From Furcasterigmium furcatum (lineage: Eukaryota > Ascomycota > Sordariomycetes > Glomerellales > Plectosphaerellaceae), in assembly GCA_001599815.1 (NCBI GenBank), contig BCIA01000003.1, positions 4,340,001 through 4,404,000 on the forward strand: a stretch of DNA of 64,000 nt. The letters are read 5' to 3'. Shown here piece after piece: positions 25,194 through 36,437 of this stretch. Made by a program: the position numbers and the translations under genes. The notes beneath the pieces are model-generated. The model was not told the DNA's origin, searched no databases, and saw nothing but the letters and a program-made list of their open reading frames with translations. How positions within the stretch are numbered: position 1 is the first letter of the stretch; every line of letters begins with the position of its first letter.

Positions 25194-25235
25194 ATGGACG
25201 GGACGACAAAGAAGAGCCCCCTCTGGCGACCCTAG
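25194..25235 (+). other. Candidate uORF 1 of the HMG-box gene
   Basis: ATG followed by 12 further sense codons and TAG, 718 bp upstream of the chosen HMG start. It is relevant only if the transcript begins upstream of it, which cannot be seen here. Confidence 0.3.
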
Positions 25236-25525
25236 TCCCCGCAGTCCGGTGCATCTGACAACAAGAGAGAACAAGGGCGACTGACGAGCTCCCCGTCCAC
25301 GGGAGAGGCTTGCTCGCCATCAAAGGAGACGATATTCATAGGGCCCTCCGCCCCTTAGGCACGCCCCTCCGGGGCACGCGGCCAAGAACCAAGCTGATCC
25401 CTGCCCGCGCCGCCGGCTCCCACCCCCAAAGAAACGTCCATACTCTATTCCTGTCCCTGCAGCACTGCTGCATACACAGCGGCCAGAGACAAACCATCGT
25501 CGGCCTGTTAGGACCCCCCCTTCCA

Positions 25526-25666
25526 ATGCAGGTACCGCACCGGCCACCAAGAGCACCCCGGCACCTCATAACCATCGACACCTGCGGGCCACGGACGCTG
25601 CTCTCCCTTCTCTTCGATATCCAAAACCAGAGCCTTGTCCCGAGCTGGCACTCCAACTTGTCTTGA
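25526..25666 (+). other. Candidate uORF 2 of the HMG-box gene
   Basis: A 46-codon ATG-initiated ORF ending 286 bp before the main ATG. I see no other ATG between its stop and 25953, which supports 25953 as the main start. A translated uORF would dampen main-ORF translation; whether it is in the mRNA is unknown. Confidence 0.35.
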
Positions 25667-25952
25667 TACCCTACCTACCCAATCCGTCCTTTACTTCCGC
25701 GCCGGCCGCCAGCTTTGGTCTCGCAACACCAGCTTCCCTCCGCCGTCGCCAGTCGCCATCCCATCGACGACAGACTGCAAGACACTGCGCCGTCACTCGA
25801 CAAGACGAAAGCATACCAGTGTAACAAGAGCAACAAAGCCGGCTCGAAGAGAAAGCAGAAGCAGCAGGAGCTCGGCAGTGACATCAACGACCACTTGCGA
25901 CAGCACGCGACACATCCAGCCTCGCCAGAGAGTCCGCGACGACCACTTGGTA

Positions 25953-27628
25953 ATGGAACCTGCAGCACCACTCTCGCCAGCACCGTCGAACGATGACATA
26001 TTCTCAAACGGCTTACATCACTTGATGCGGCACAACGCGACCACCTCGTACCCTCGCGAACACCTCTCGCCGGATGACATGGGACGCCCTGGCTCCCGCT
26101 CGAGATACGGCACACCAAGCCCGCAGCACGACATGCCCTTCGACCACGCCTCGCCTTACCAGCGGGGCCATGATGGACAACTGGTAAGGATCCCCCAAGT
26201 AGCCTCGTTGCGACGCGACTGCTTTGCTGACGGGAACCCTCGCCACAGTACCCTTCAACATTCGAACCAGGCAGCTCCATGTACGCCTTGACGGGCGAAC
26301 CCAACCATCAAGTGAGCATTCCTCTCCGTGCTGATGACCACGAGGTGCTGACCAAGACCACTCAGCCTTACAGCACCCCCGAGACATCACCGCCCACCCC
26401 CTCGCGGCGGCCCGACGGCGTGACCACGCGAAGTGGATTGACGATCCAAAAGAGCTCGACACCGGTCAAGCAAATGGCGACACGGACTGGCCGCATCGAG
26501 AAGCCGGCGCCCCGCAAGAGGAAAGACAGGGGCAAGGGAGGCAAGAAGTCGGAAGAGATCCACAGACCCCTGAGCGAACTCGCCTCTGAATATCCCGACG
26601 CCTTCATCGCGGACATCGGAGCATACGTCAACCGCTCGCGGGACGACAGACTGAAGGAGGTCGAGCAGAGCAAGACGCCCGGGAAGATCAAGCGCCCCAT
26701 GAACGCCTTCATGCTGTACCGGAAAGCGTACCAGAACCTCGCCAAGCAGCTCTGCACACAGAACAACCACCAGCTCGTCTCGCAGGTCTGCGGCAGCGGT
26801 TGGCCGCTGGAGCCGGAGAACATCCGCGAGCAGTTCAACGAGTGGGCCAAACTCGAGCGGGTGAACCACCAGGAAGCCCACCCAGGGTACAAGTTCACGC
26901 CGTCCAAGCCCAAGCCGAAGGCGCGCGACGACGACGACCTCAAGTCTGACGACGGAGAGCTCGACGACTATGACTGGGCGACTGGCCGTGCAACTTCAAG
27001 ACGGCAGCAGAGGGCGAGGACCCCGCACGGCAGACAGGAGGCCCCGGCCCCCATGTACCATCAGATGCCGAACATGAATGCGCACATGAACATGGGCATG
27101 CCGTCGCAGCCGATGTACCACTACGGCCAGCCGGGCAGGCACAACATGGCTTCCCCGTACAACCATGCCGCCATGCCGCCGCAGCCCTACTACCAGCAGA
27201 CCATCCACCAGCGCCACGACAATCAAGGATTCGTCGAGGACGTCATGGTCAAGAGAGCGCACTCGCCTCAAATGACCTACGCCGCGCCTCCAGCGGACGA
27301 ACGGTACGACATGATGCCCCATTACGCACAGATGCCTCACAGCGACCTTGGGCTCGAGTCCATGATCGACCCAGGCCTCGTGGGACCTGATGGGAACCCG
27401 TATCCCGCGGGCGGGTATGCGGACCCCCTGGCCGACAGCCAGCACCGGTGGCAGCAGAACCCCCTCGTGGGCGACTCGCGTCAGGACATGCCGGACGGGC
27501 TGTCGGCGTACGACGACACGTTCCTGCACGATCCTCAGATGCAGCTGCTCCGCGGCCAGGACAGCAGCTGGAGGGTCGAGGAGCTGGACAGCAGCCACTT
27601 CAACAACTGGATGGAGCAGGCGGAGTAA
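25953..27628 (+). CDS. HMG-box transcription factor (MATA_HMG type; Ste11/FMF-1/PaHMG5-like)
   Basis: Sequence-specific HMG-box regulator. Two exons, 25953-26183 and 26249-27628 (65-bp GTAAGG intron), 536 aa. Seen: a disordered N-terminus; a basic stretch (PAPRKRKDRGKGGKK); an HMG box at about residues 220-295 with the mating-type-class signature KRPMNAFMLYRKAYQN, QVCGSGWPLEPENI, the aromatic/basic end (EAHPGYKFTPSKPKPK); then an acidic patch and a long Met/His/Pro/Gln-rich tail (PNMNAHMNMGMPSQPMYH). The 'N-A-F-M-L-Y-R' and 'HPGYK(F/Y)(T/S)P' elements are those of fungal mating-type HMG proteins and S. pombe Ste11. From memory, the long box-plus-tail layout is closest to the Ste11 homologues FMF-1 (Neurospora) and PaHMG5 (Podospora), needed for sexual development. 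Family firm; orthology moderate. Upstream uORFs may regulate it. Confidence 0.88.
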
Positions 27629-28497
27629 TCGGCGCACGGATGAGCATTCTACTTTACGGCGGATCAGCTTTTTTGACGGTTACGGACTTTCGGGTGCATT
27701 GGGACGCGAGATGAGAGGTTATGACTTTGGGATCGATGTAGAATTGCAGTCGATGAGATTACCCCGTCACGCATCCCCCAGACCAGCGCCGTCCCAAGCA
27801 GGACGGAGCCCATTGGGGGACATAGACACGTGCTTAGGAGTCGGTAGATGGAAATCCAACATACTTTCATGCTTACACCCGTGTCTGCCGCCGTGGGGGC
27901 AGCAATGAATGTGCTGTTCGTGGACACGAGGGTCCCAGTCGTCGTGTAAGTCGCCGGTTGCGGACGAGGTTGTTTCAGTGGGAAAGATCTGGTATTTTAA
28001 GCCTTCTGGGGAAACTGGAGCTTCAGATCTTCAGTGGCGTCAATCCCTGTCTGAGATGACTCCAGGATTTCGGAATGTGAAGTGACTGGCTGTGTGAGGT
28101 GAGGTGAGACACTGAAGACAGGGAGTCCAAGACGCGTCTCGGACCCGCGTCGACGACAATACGATTGTTTGGGGTTCCTGATAAGATAAGCAGTTTTAGG
28201 ACCGGGAGCTGCATAACCCCGTCTGGAGCGTCATTGTGGGGTTTATGCTTTAAACGAGTGCCAAGCTAACGGAGCTTTGGAGAGCTCCAACAAGCGTCGA
28301 CGCAGTTGACGACAGATGGACAAACTTGGTGATCTTGCTGGAGTGGGAAACTTTTGCTACGACTTGTCGCAACACTCCACCAAACTGACGAAATCCACGG
28401 CCTTGTATCCTCCGAGCGTCGACACACCTTCTCATCACGTCAATAACGAGCGGTTCCTTTCTCGTACCGTCGCACATTTCGCCCACACCCACCGAAG
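27629..28497. other. Intergenic, HMG 3' flank and EMC5 promoter
   Basis: About 870 bp between co-directional genes. No CDS, repeat or RNA gene recognised; ORFs here are short and overlap on both strands. Confidence 0.5.
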
Positions 28498-28981
28498 ATG
28501 ACTTGGATTTCGCGCTCATTAACGGCCTTCGGCCTGCTGCTACTTGGCCATGCGTAAGCTCTGACCTCCCTCCCTCGCCCAGAGGATAGCCTGATTCGAA
28601 AGAAAGCTGACTTTCTGCTTTCCCAGCTGCTACTCCGCACAGGAGCACACTTCGCTCCAATCCCTGAAGGCGTCGTCCGCGACCCCCGCGGCGCTACCAA
28701 CGGACATCACAATCGAGACAATCGTCGCAACCATCGTCGTCTGCTTCGGACTGATCCTCGGCGCGCCCAGCCTGCGGCCGATTCAGTGGCGCGTGTGGGC
28801 AGGCAAGGTCGAGAGGGAGGGCGAGGCCGGGTTCCAGACGGGCAGCGGGGAGGTCGAGAGGGATTACCTTGGCAACCCGTTCAGGGTGCTCGAGAGCAGG
28901 CCTGGCTTTGTCAACATCAGGAAACAAAGAACCGACTTCGCAGAATGGGTCAAGAACGGCGAGAAGGCCGCCACGAGCTAA
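28498..28981 (+). CDS. EMC5: ER membrane protein complex subunit 5 (EMC5/MMGT family)
   Basis: Small ER membrane protein of the EMC, the insertase for tail-anchored and multi-pass membrane proteins. Two exons, 28498-28553 and 28627-28981, give 136 aa; the 73-bp GTAAGC intron splits an Ala codon (GHA|CYSAQEH). Seen: TM1 at about residues 4-22 (SRSLTAFGLLLLGHACYSA) with the characteristic 'G-H-x-x-Y-S-A-x-E-H' motif of EMC5; a short luminal loop; TM2 at about 47-66 (IETIVATIVVCFGLILGAP); and a cytosolic tail containing RPIQW and a charged C-terminus (RTDFAEWVKNG). Length matches the family. The 56-nt first exon is easy to miss in annotation. Confidence 0.92.
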
Positions 28982-30147
28982 GCCGAGGGTCCCGCGTGTC
29001 TGGGTTGACCCCCTCCGCGGAACTGGTCGACAAAAGGGACGGTTATTTTAGGGGCTGACCACCCGAAGCGTCGGGTTGGCTCTGGACTGGGGATGGGGGC
29101 ATACGTCCATGGGCGTTTTGAGAGTGCGTTCCGGGCGGAGGTGGAGGTGGACGCGGGCACACGCCTTTGTCCGCTACGTCGGCACCGGATCTCGCTATGT
29201 ATCACGAGATGACTGTACAGCCTCTTCCATAAACAAAGCTTATCGTTTCGGGTCTTTGAGCGTTTAGTCAGGCCGTTAGTGGGTTGTCGGGGTACTGCGG
29301 CCTCGGGGTCCTTTGTTGTTATCTTCGTCGTCCTCTACAATTGCTCTTCCCATTGTGTGTGCCCTTTAGGAAAGGCCACTCTCCTCTCCGCGACGTCGAC
29401 ACCTAGGAGTCGGCCGTCAAGAAGAGAACGCCAGGAAGCAAAAGTATGGCTACTTTGCAGACCCCATCAGCATCCCACCCCCGAAATCCACGGTATCACC
29501 ACAGATTCGGGACGAGAGTTCTGCCCGGGAGTCATCCGCAGCCCGCAGTGGGAGGGCCCGGTCGAGCTACTGACATGAGACTCTTGCTACCTGGCTGCTG
29601 GCACTGGACCCATGTGTGTACCCTGGAGACCGCGGAGTTTCTTCTTGGAAGTATTGAAAAGGGGCTGCCCGGGTGGGCGGGACACAGTCTTCACCGGATC
29701 ATCTTCACTGGGCAGGACGGATCAAGCAACTTCTTTGCCGTTTCGAGGCAAAGGGGAACAGCTAGGCAGGTGCCTACCTTGAAGGGAATGAAATTTCAAG
29801 GGAAATGATGTTGTGTTTCTCCACACATTGCCTTCCCAGGCATAGGCAAGCATGCTCTTTTCATATCAGCCCCGAGAAGGTGTGATCAGGTAGCCCCTTC
29901 CGAGGACAGTCCATGGCTCCTTCCATGTTCGGCAATGGCATCAGGTGAATGGCACCGGACCTTCCTAGTAGATATTTATGTTCGCTGGCCTCATACACAG
30001 CCCTCCAGGCTCATTCAACACTCCCGGGTCCCGTCATTCTTCTTTCGTGGCATGCTGTAGCCGCTGCACTCGCTCTCCATCGTCTGTCTTAAGCCAAGCA
30101 GCCATTCGCGCAGACGCTGAAGCATTGGCGCAGGACCAACCAACGCA
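28982..30147. other. Intergenic, EMC5 3' flank and MSH5 upstream region
   Basis: About 1.2 kb. No convincing CDS. An ATG-initiated frame at 29978-30415 overlaps the MSH5 start in another frame; it could act as an overlapping uORF if transcription starts upstream of it, but it has no family similarity. Confidence 0.45.
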
Positions 30148-33100
30148 ATGCCGTCTTCTCGAGGAGGCTCGAGCTATCGGGGCTACAGACAAAGCTCAAC
30201 ACCAAACAGGTCACAAAACAGAGCTCGTGGAGGGTCTTCTATTGCGTCTTCAAGGTCAGGAGCCCCGAGCCACGGGCGTGGCCCTCAGTCAACTCGCTCC
30301 TCCACCTCATCTTCTCGGCGTTCACGGTTCGCCTCCAGGTCACGAGCTGGATCTCATTCCTCACGACAGCAACAACGCTCAACACCGTCTGATCAGACGC
30401 AAAGCCCGAGCATAACTCCACATGTGCATAGTTCGTCATCCCGCGTCACCCTGCCGGCTCTTCCAATCGACTTCCGATTTCTTGATGCCGAGGACGCAGC
30501 TACTAATGTTGAGAGGGCTTCTCCGGCGCTGGCAGATGTCAATGAAGTCTTGCTGTCGGTGGATATAAAGGGCAAAGATACACTTGGATGCGCTTATTAC
30601 GAAGCGGGGAATCAGGCTCTCTACCTGCTCAACGACATTCAGTCCGCAGAGCTTGGCCTTCTGAACTCTCTCCTCATCCAGGTCCAGCCGACAATGGTTT
30701 TATTGTCCGTCAAGGCACCGGAGGCTGTCATCGAGTACCTTGAAGAGCGTTCGAGATCTGACGAGAATCGTATGTCACCACCCGTTTCAGTTTTCCCTCC
30801 TTATACGTGCTGACTGCAAATTCAATAGATACTCATGAACCCTTCATTCTACGCACGCTAGCCCCTGATGATTTCAGTCCTGAGAGCGCCTTAGAGAGAC
30901 TCACTCACTTGACTATTCGATCATCGTTCCCACAGAGAGCAGCAATACAGCGCGGCGGTACGGGGCTTGACCCCGTCCTCCACGGAAGAAACGCCAACAC
31001 CGCGGTTGGAGGGACACGCTTGGGCACATACATCAATCTGGATGCCCGTTCATCGGTACTTCAAACTCGTAACTTGCTGCACCACGAACTAACTTCCTGC
31101 GTAGGTTGGTTGTGCTGGAGCACTTCTTGCCGAAGTCTACCGGCGTCGCAATGCCGAAAAACCCTCGGACGAAAGCAAATCCCGCACCATTAACAGCCTT
31201 CAAATGTTCAGCCTGCCCAGCTCTATGTTGGTTAACGGCGATACGTTGGCCTCACTTCAGATCATCCAGTCGGAAAGCCATCCTAATGGGCAACTTGGAG
31301 GGACGGGGAAATCCAGCTCAGGGGCGAAAGAGATTCTTTCCATCTGCGGGCTACTGAGCCCACTCGCTGGCACATCCCAAGGACGGAAAAGGCTCCGGCA
31401 GATGCTCCTGCTACCAGTGACCGATTGCGGACTCATACGAGAGCGACAGCAGCTGATCACCATGCTGTTACGGCCCGAGAATGCAGATGCTCTCACTGCA
31501 ATCCGCGTGTCTCTGCGGAAAATTTCAGACCTCAAGAAAACTCTCGGCCTGCTGCAGAAGGGGGTTGAGTCTGCTGGCGGCCGGAGCGCCGTTGACAGAG
31601 GGCCTTGGTGGACACTGACAAAGTTCGCTCTGAACTCCCTGCTGCTCAGAGATGCACTGTCGCAACTCATACCCTCCAACGCTTCCAAGATCCAGACAGA
31701 TACCATCCAGAGCATTTCTGTTGGTGTTATGAAACAGATTGGTGAACTTATTGGCTCTACCATCGACTTCGAGGAAGCGAAAAACGGCTCTCGGATCGCC
31801 GTTAAATGGGGCCTCAGTGAGGAACTGGACAACTTGAAGCGAGAATATATTGGACTGCCCGAGCTACTCAGCCAGGTTAGCTCCGCCATCTCCCAAGAGG
31901 TCCCCGAGTGGGCGGCAAAGTACATCGATGGCTGCACATTTTGGCCCCAATTGGGCTTCCTGACAACAGTTCCCATCGACCCTCTCACGGGGGAGTCTCT
32001 GTACGACGGCCAGGGGCTCGAAGAGGACCCTTGGCAGCAACAATTCGCTGCCAACGACATGGTCTACTACAAGAATCGACGGATGTTCGAGTTAGACGAT
32101 TGTAAGGGAGACATGTACGGTCGAATTCTGGGTGAGTTTCATGCCAGCTTGAACTGACACGGAACACTGATGAATTTGTAGACGCACAGGTTGACATCAT
32201 TCACGCCCTGTCCCTGAGAATCTTGGATCACAGCAGCGATCTTATCCGGGCTTCTGATGCGTGTGGCGAACTCGATGCGATTGTTGCTCTTGGCCTCGGC
32301 GCAGAGAGATACGGATGGAAAGCACCGAAAATGACCTTGGACAATGTCCTGCGTGTTTACGGAGGGCGCCACCCCCTCCAAGAGCTGGTGGTTACCTCCT
32401 TCGTACCGAATGACTGCTGTCTCGACGGAGGTACAGGTACAGGCAACGGTGATCGCCTGGATTCGCTGGTGGGAAATTCCAACGACCAGAGCGAATCTGA
32501 TAAACTGGGGTCTTCAGAACTAAGAAACGTACTTGTACTGACTGGACCGAACCATTCTGGAAAGAGCGTGTACATCAAGCAGGTCGCCCTGATCGTCTAC
32601 CTTGCACATGTCGGCAGTTTCGTCCCAGCGGATGAGGCAGTCATTGGGGTGACTGACCAGATCCTGACCCGGATCTCGACACGAGAGTGCGTCACGGAGA
32701 ATGAGAGCGCATTCGCCATTGACCTGAGACAAATCGCCTTCTGTCTGAAATCGGCAAAACGAAGAAGCCTGGTCCTTGTTGACGAGTTTGGCAAGGGCAC
32801 CCGCGCGGACGACGGAGCCGGGCTGATGACGGCACTGCTCGAACACTTCCTGTTACTGGGACCTGAGAGCCCAAGGGTGCTCGTAGCGACACATTTCCAT
32901 GAGATATTCGAAGGAGGATTCCTGCAGCAACATCGGCATCTGATGTTCGGTCACATGGATGTTCACATGAATCTCGACACGGAGCAGAAGGAACATGTGC
33001 TGACATATTTATACACGCTGGTGCCTGATCGCAGCGCGTCGAGTTTTGGGAGCGTCTGCGCGGACCTGAACGGGGTAGACGACGCAGTCGTTGATCGAGC

Positions 33101-33296
33101 GGAGGCGATTTCTCTGCTGTTGGCGAGAAACGAGGACCTGAGTGCTGCGTGTGCTAAGCTGGGGGCTGACGATCTGATACGACTCGAGAAGGCCGAGGCC
33201 GTGGCACGACGGTTTCTCAATGTTGAGCCTGAGGAATTGTCTCAGGACACGGACAGAGCTTTGCTCCGGGACGTCTTGTTTGGGGCTGACGGTTGA
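30148..33296 (+). CDS. MSH5: Meiotic MutS homologue MSH5
   Basis: Partner of Msh4 in the MutS-gamma heterodimer, which stabilises recombination intermediates for crossover formation in meiosis. Four exons: 30148-30769, 30829-31055, 31105-32131, 32182-33296 (introns 59, 49, 50 bp), giving 996 aa. Seen: a ~105-residue Ser/Arg/Gln-rich N-terminal extension; a connector domain starting VNEVLLSVDIKGKDTLGCAY; the MutS core/lever region; and an ATPase domain with Walker A GPNHSGKS (about residue 746), the ST-rich signature (TRECVTENESAFAIDL), Walker B LVLVDEFGKGT and HFHEIF. The N-terminal mismatch-recognition domain with Phe-x-Glu is absent, as expected for Msh4/Msh5. Ending with VARRFLNVEPEEL resembles the Msh5 rather than Msh4 tail. 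No ATPase residues are missing. Confidence 0.93.
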
Positions 33297-34277
33297 GGGC
33301 TGCAGAGCGGCGCAGGGGGTCAAGGAGAGAAACGAATGCCCTCACAACCTTGGAAGACCGGGCCACGAACTCATAACTAGACATCATGAGGCTGGGTGGC
33401 GCTCGAACGAGGCATACTTGTCTGACTTCCGTCTTCTCTTCGTTCATAAGAAATGGCGATGAGTTGGCAACCTTTCTCACCTGGACACTTCCTCTGCATC
33501 CGATCCCGAATCTCCCAGACCGAGGACGGTTGACTACCTATCTAAGCATGAGTGTGTGATTAGCAAAACCTAGCATAGATCGACTCACGCCCAGCATCAA
33601 ACTTCCTCGCGCCTCTGGGATCCATGTGAGCCGCATTCGCCAGCAGGCGTCTCAATACCTCACCGGCGACGTGCTTGGGCCTCAACTCCGACCTCACCTT
33701 CATTTCACCGCCGTGGAGGATCCCATGTGGGACGCCTGCGGGGCTTGTGAGCGACGAGAAGATGATGCGGTGGCGTGAGGATCCATGGCGTGAAGAATTG
33801 GATTGTAGACGGTACTGGGCTGGCCAGAGCTGAAATAAACGTGACCGTCTGGGACGTGTAAATCGAGACGATATTTCTCTTCACGTACATGGTGCGGAGA
33901 TGGGCACTTTTGATGGAGACTCCTGATATCAGCTGTCAACTGGAATTTCTCGCATCTCAAGTGGCAGCTGTCTGAACTCATAATATTAATTACAAGGCAG
34001 CTGCATCCCGTCAGGGGCTGAGCCTTCCCGTCGAACCTATGGGGCATCCCGTCGGCTCCGACAGGGGTAAGCAACAGGGGTGCCACGGCGGGAAGGAGCG
34101 TCTCAGTGCAAGGAAGGGATCCAATGACCGACGCGCCTAAGCGCGCCAGGGCGCAGTGCAGGTGATGGCGCCGGCTTGGCACGGCGAGGCTCTGGGGATA
34201 ACCTCGATAATACATTTACATCTTTCCGCGCTTCTCTAGCTGTATATTCAATACCAAGGTATCAAACACTACCTACG
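33297..34277. other. Intergenic, MSH5 3' flank and CorA-like promoter
   Basis: About 1 kb. The minus-strand ORF at 33700-34215 has no domain and low coding character. No repeat or RNA gene seen. Confidence 0.45.
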
Positions 34278-36308
34278 ATGGACGCGACAGAAGCAGCCGA
34301 GGCGACGGAGTCGGTCGACACGGCGCCAGTCACCCCTGGACTCCCCGATCTGGCGGGCAGGTTCGAGAACCTCGACGACTCCGAGACATACGAAAAGACG
34401 AAGCAACTCATCGCTGCCGACGCGACGAAGAACTTTGTGGTCGAGTTCAGTTATCATGAAGCTCGCATTGCCTTTGACCTAACCCAGAGGGAGATGGAGA
34501 CGCTCCTGGCGAATGCTGCTCCCAAGGGCATGGTGCGGTGGATGTGAGTCTCCCCCTCATTCTTCCTTGCCTGGGTGAGATCTGAATATTTCAATAGAAA
34601 CGTCTGGACTCCAACGGCGCAGGCCCCGGTCATAGGGGTCATTGGCGAGCATTACGGCTTCACACGGCGACTGCAGGCCATAGTGACGATGCCTCCGCCG
34701 GAGGCGGCGCACAAAAAGGAAAAGCCCCCAGCACAGAGGCCGAGCACGGCGAGAGTTAGTATGTCCAGATCTCCTGTGTCTGATAAGGGGACCGCCATGG
34801 ATGTCGAGCTGGGATCTGTGGGCGTGAACCCGCCATCCAAAACCCCGGAAGGCGAGACGTCGAAGGATCTCGCCATCTACCACCTGGTCAAGGATACCAT
34901 GGGCTTTACCTCCGTTGACCAGGGCGAGCAGTGTAAGTATCCCGCCGAGCCTGATTTACTTTGACGCCAGTGCTGATCCTACCGCTCCAACAGTCGTCTG
35001 CATCGGCACAAACTGGCTGCACGGCAGAGGCGTGGAGGACTCGGAGCTGATGCAACCAAAGCATTGGTCTTGGTTCACTCTCTGCAGCGATCGTGAGTTT
35101 TGTGGATTTCTACAGGAGGGCACCGTCTGACCGATCTCTAGACACCGTCATCTCGATCCATGAAACGCCCAGGTTTGAACATCCCCATGACGCGGTTCTG
35201 CGGCAGAAGGAGCTCGAGAGCATGCGCTCCAACACCAAGGGTGTCCTATGTCAGCTATCCACACTTGCGCACGACGAGTACAAGCAAAACGTGCTCAGCC
35301 TCAAGTCAGTACGAGACCTGATGAGACCTGACTACGGACGCGTAGGGACAATGCGCCGCACAGCTTCGGACGTGGACGTTGAGCCACGGGCCGGTGATCC
35401 CCAAACGGAGGGTGCGAGTAACCTGTTCTATTACTTGTTCGAGGACTACGGCGGCGCCGTGCCCGTCCTTCAAGCATCCAAGAAGATCATCGCGGACCTG
35501 GTATGTCCCGTCCATGCGTGCGCTCATAACTCATCATCGTTAACCATCCATCTTAGACGCACCGAGTTCTCTCCAGCGCCGTGAGTCCTTCTCTGCGAGG
35601 TCGATTTTGAGACTGAAGTGTTGTGTTGACCCTCCGCACAGGACCGACGAGCCAAGCTCAAGACCAAAGACATCATCCCCAACCTCCACAACCTGAGGAG
35701 CCAGCTGCGCCAGCTCCAGAACCTGTTCGAGAGCTATAAGAAAATCATCCACCGCATCGCTCGGCCTCGCCACATCACGAATAACACCGAATCCCATTCT
35801 GGGCCCCTCCGTCTTACAGGAGATGTCAAGATCTCCCAGCTGGCTCGTAACCGCTTCGAGCGTCTTGAAGATCGCTTGCAGATGCTCATGCTCAACACCA
35901 TTAGCGACTGCCTGGAAGAGCAGACCGCCCTGTCCCAGACCGTGAGTGTGCCCCAAACAAAATGGCAGATAAGTGGCGGAAGCTGACGAACCCTCCCCGC
36001 AGTACTTTAACCTCACCGCGCAGAAAGACTCGCAGGCCACGGCACGCCTGACGCGTAGTGCCACGCTGCTCGCTAAGCTCAGCGTCTTCTTCCTGCCCAT
36101 CAGCTTCATGACGAGCTACTTCTCCGTTGAGATCCCGGATCTGGTCGAGCACTACACCCCGCGGACGTACTGGGTGTGCTTTGCCGTGATCGGAGGGCTG
36201 TCCTTCATCGCGCTGTTCTTCTTCGGCCGCTTGCTGATGTTCTTCAGCGAGAGGCTTGAGGACTGGTCGGATCGACTGTTCAGGAGAGGCCGGGATGATA
36301 ACGACTGA
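34278..36308 (+). CDS. CorA-like divalent cation transporter family membrane protein
   Basis: Predicted member of the CorA/ZntB superfamily. Seven exons: 34278-34543, 34598-34932, 34994-35092, 35142-35500, 35557-35580, 35642-35941, 36003-36308, giving 562 aa; all introns are 49-61 bp and exon 5 is only 24 nt (THRVLSSA). Seen: a large cytosolic N-terminal alpha/beta region, a long helix that would form the CorA 'stalk' (LKTKDIIPNLHNLRSQLRQL), the pre-TM segment (TARLTRSATLLAKLSVFFLP), and two C-terminal TM helices (KLSVFFLPISFMTSYFS; YWVCFAVIGGLSFIALFFF). The Gly-Met-Asn pore motif of true Mg2+ channels is not present after TM1; the position reads YFSVEIPD. Transport activity and ion are therefore uncertain. 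It is convergent with the Cys-rich secreted protein 129 bp downstream. Confidence 0.88.
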
Positions 36309-36437
36309 GAGGCCGGTGAGATGGAGGTGAGATGAGGAGGCGAGGATAACCATGATAATGCATGCTTAATTGAACGATGAGATAAAAAATCAAATCGCTG
36401 TTGGCTGAGATAGGAAAGATGAAGAGCTCTGAGGCTC

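Larger units (their letters stand above)
22109..25952. other. 3.8-kb gene-free region, probably HMG-gene promoter and long leader
   Basis: No convincing CDS. Long frames on both strands (for example 21959-23047 minus) overlap each other and have no domain. It contains a 9-bp tandem repeat (23832-23858), a C11/(ATCC)n microsatellite (25003-25028) and two short upstream ORFs ahead of the HMG-box gene (25194-25235, 25526-25666). The 3' end of the PHD-gene transcript should also lie here. Confidence 0.45.
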
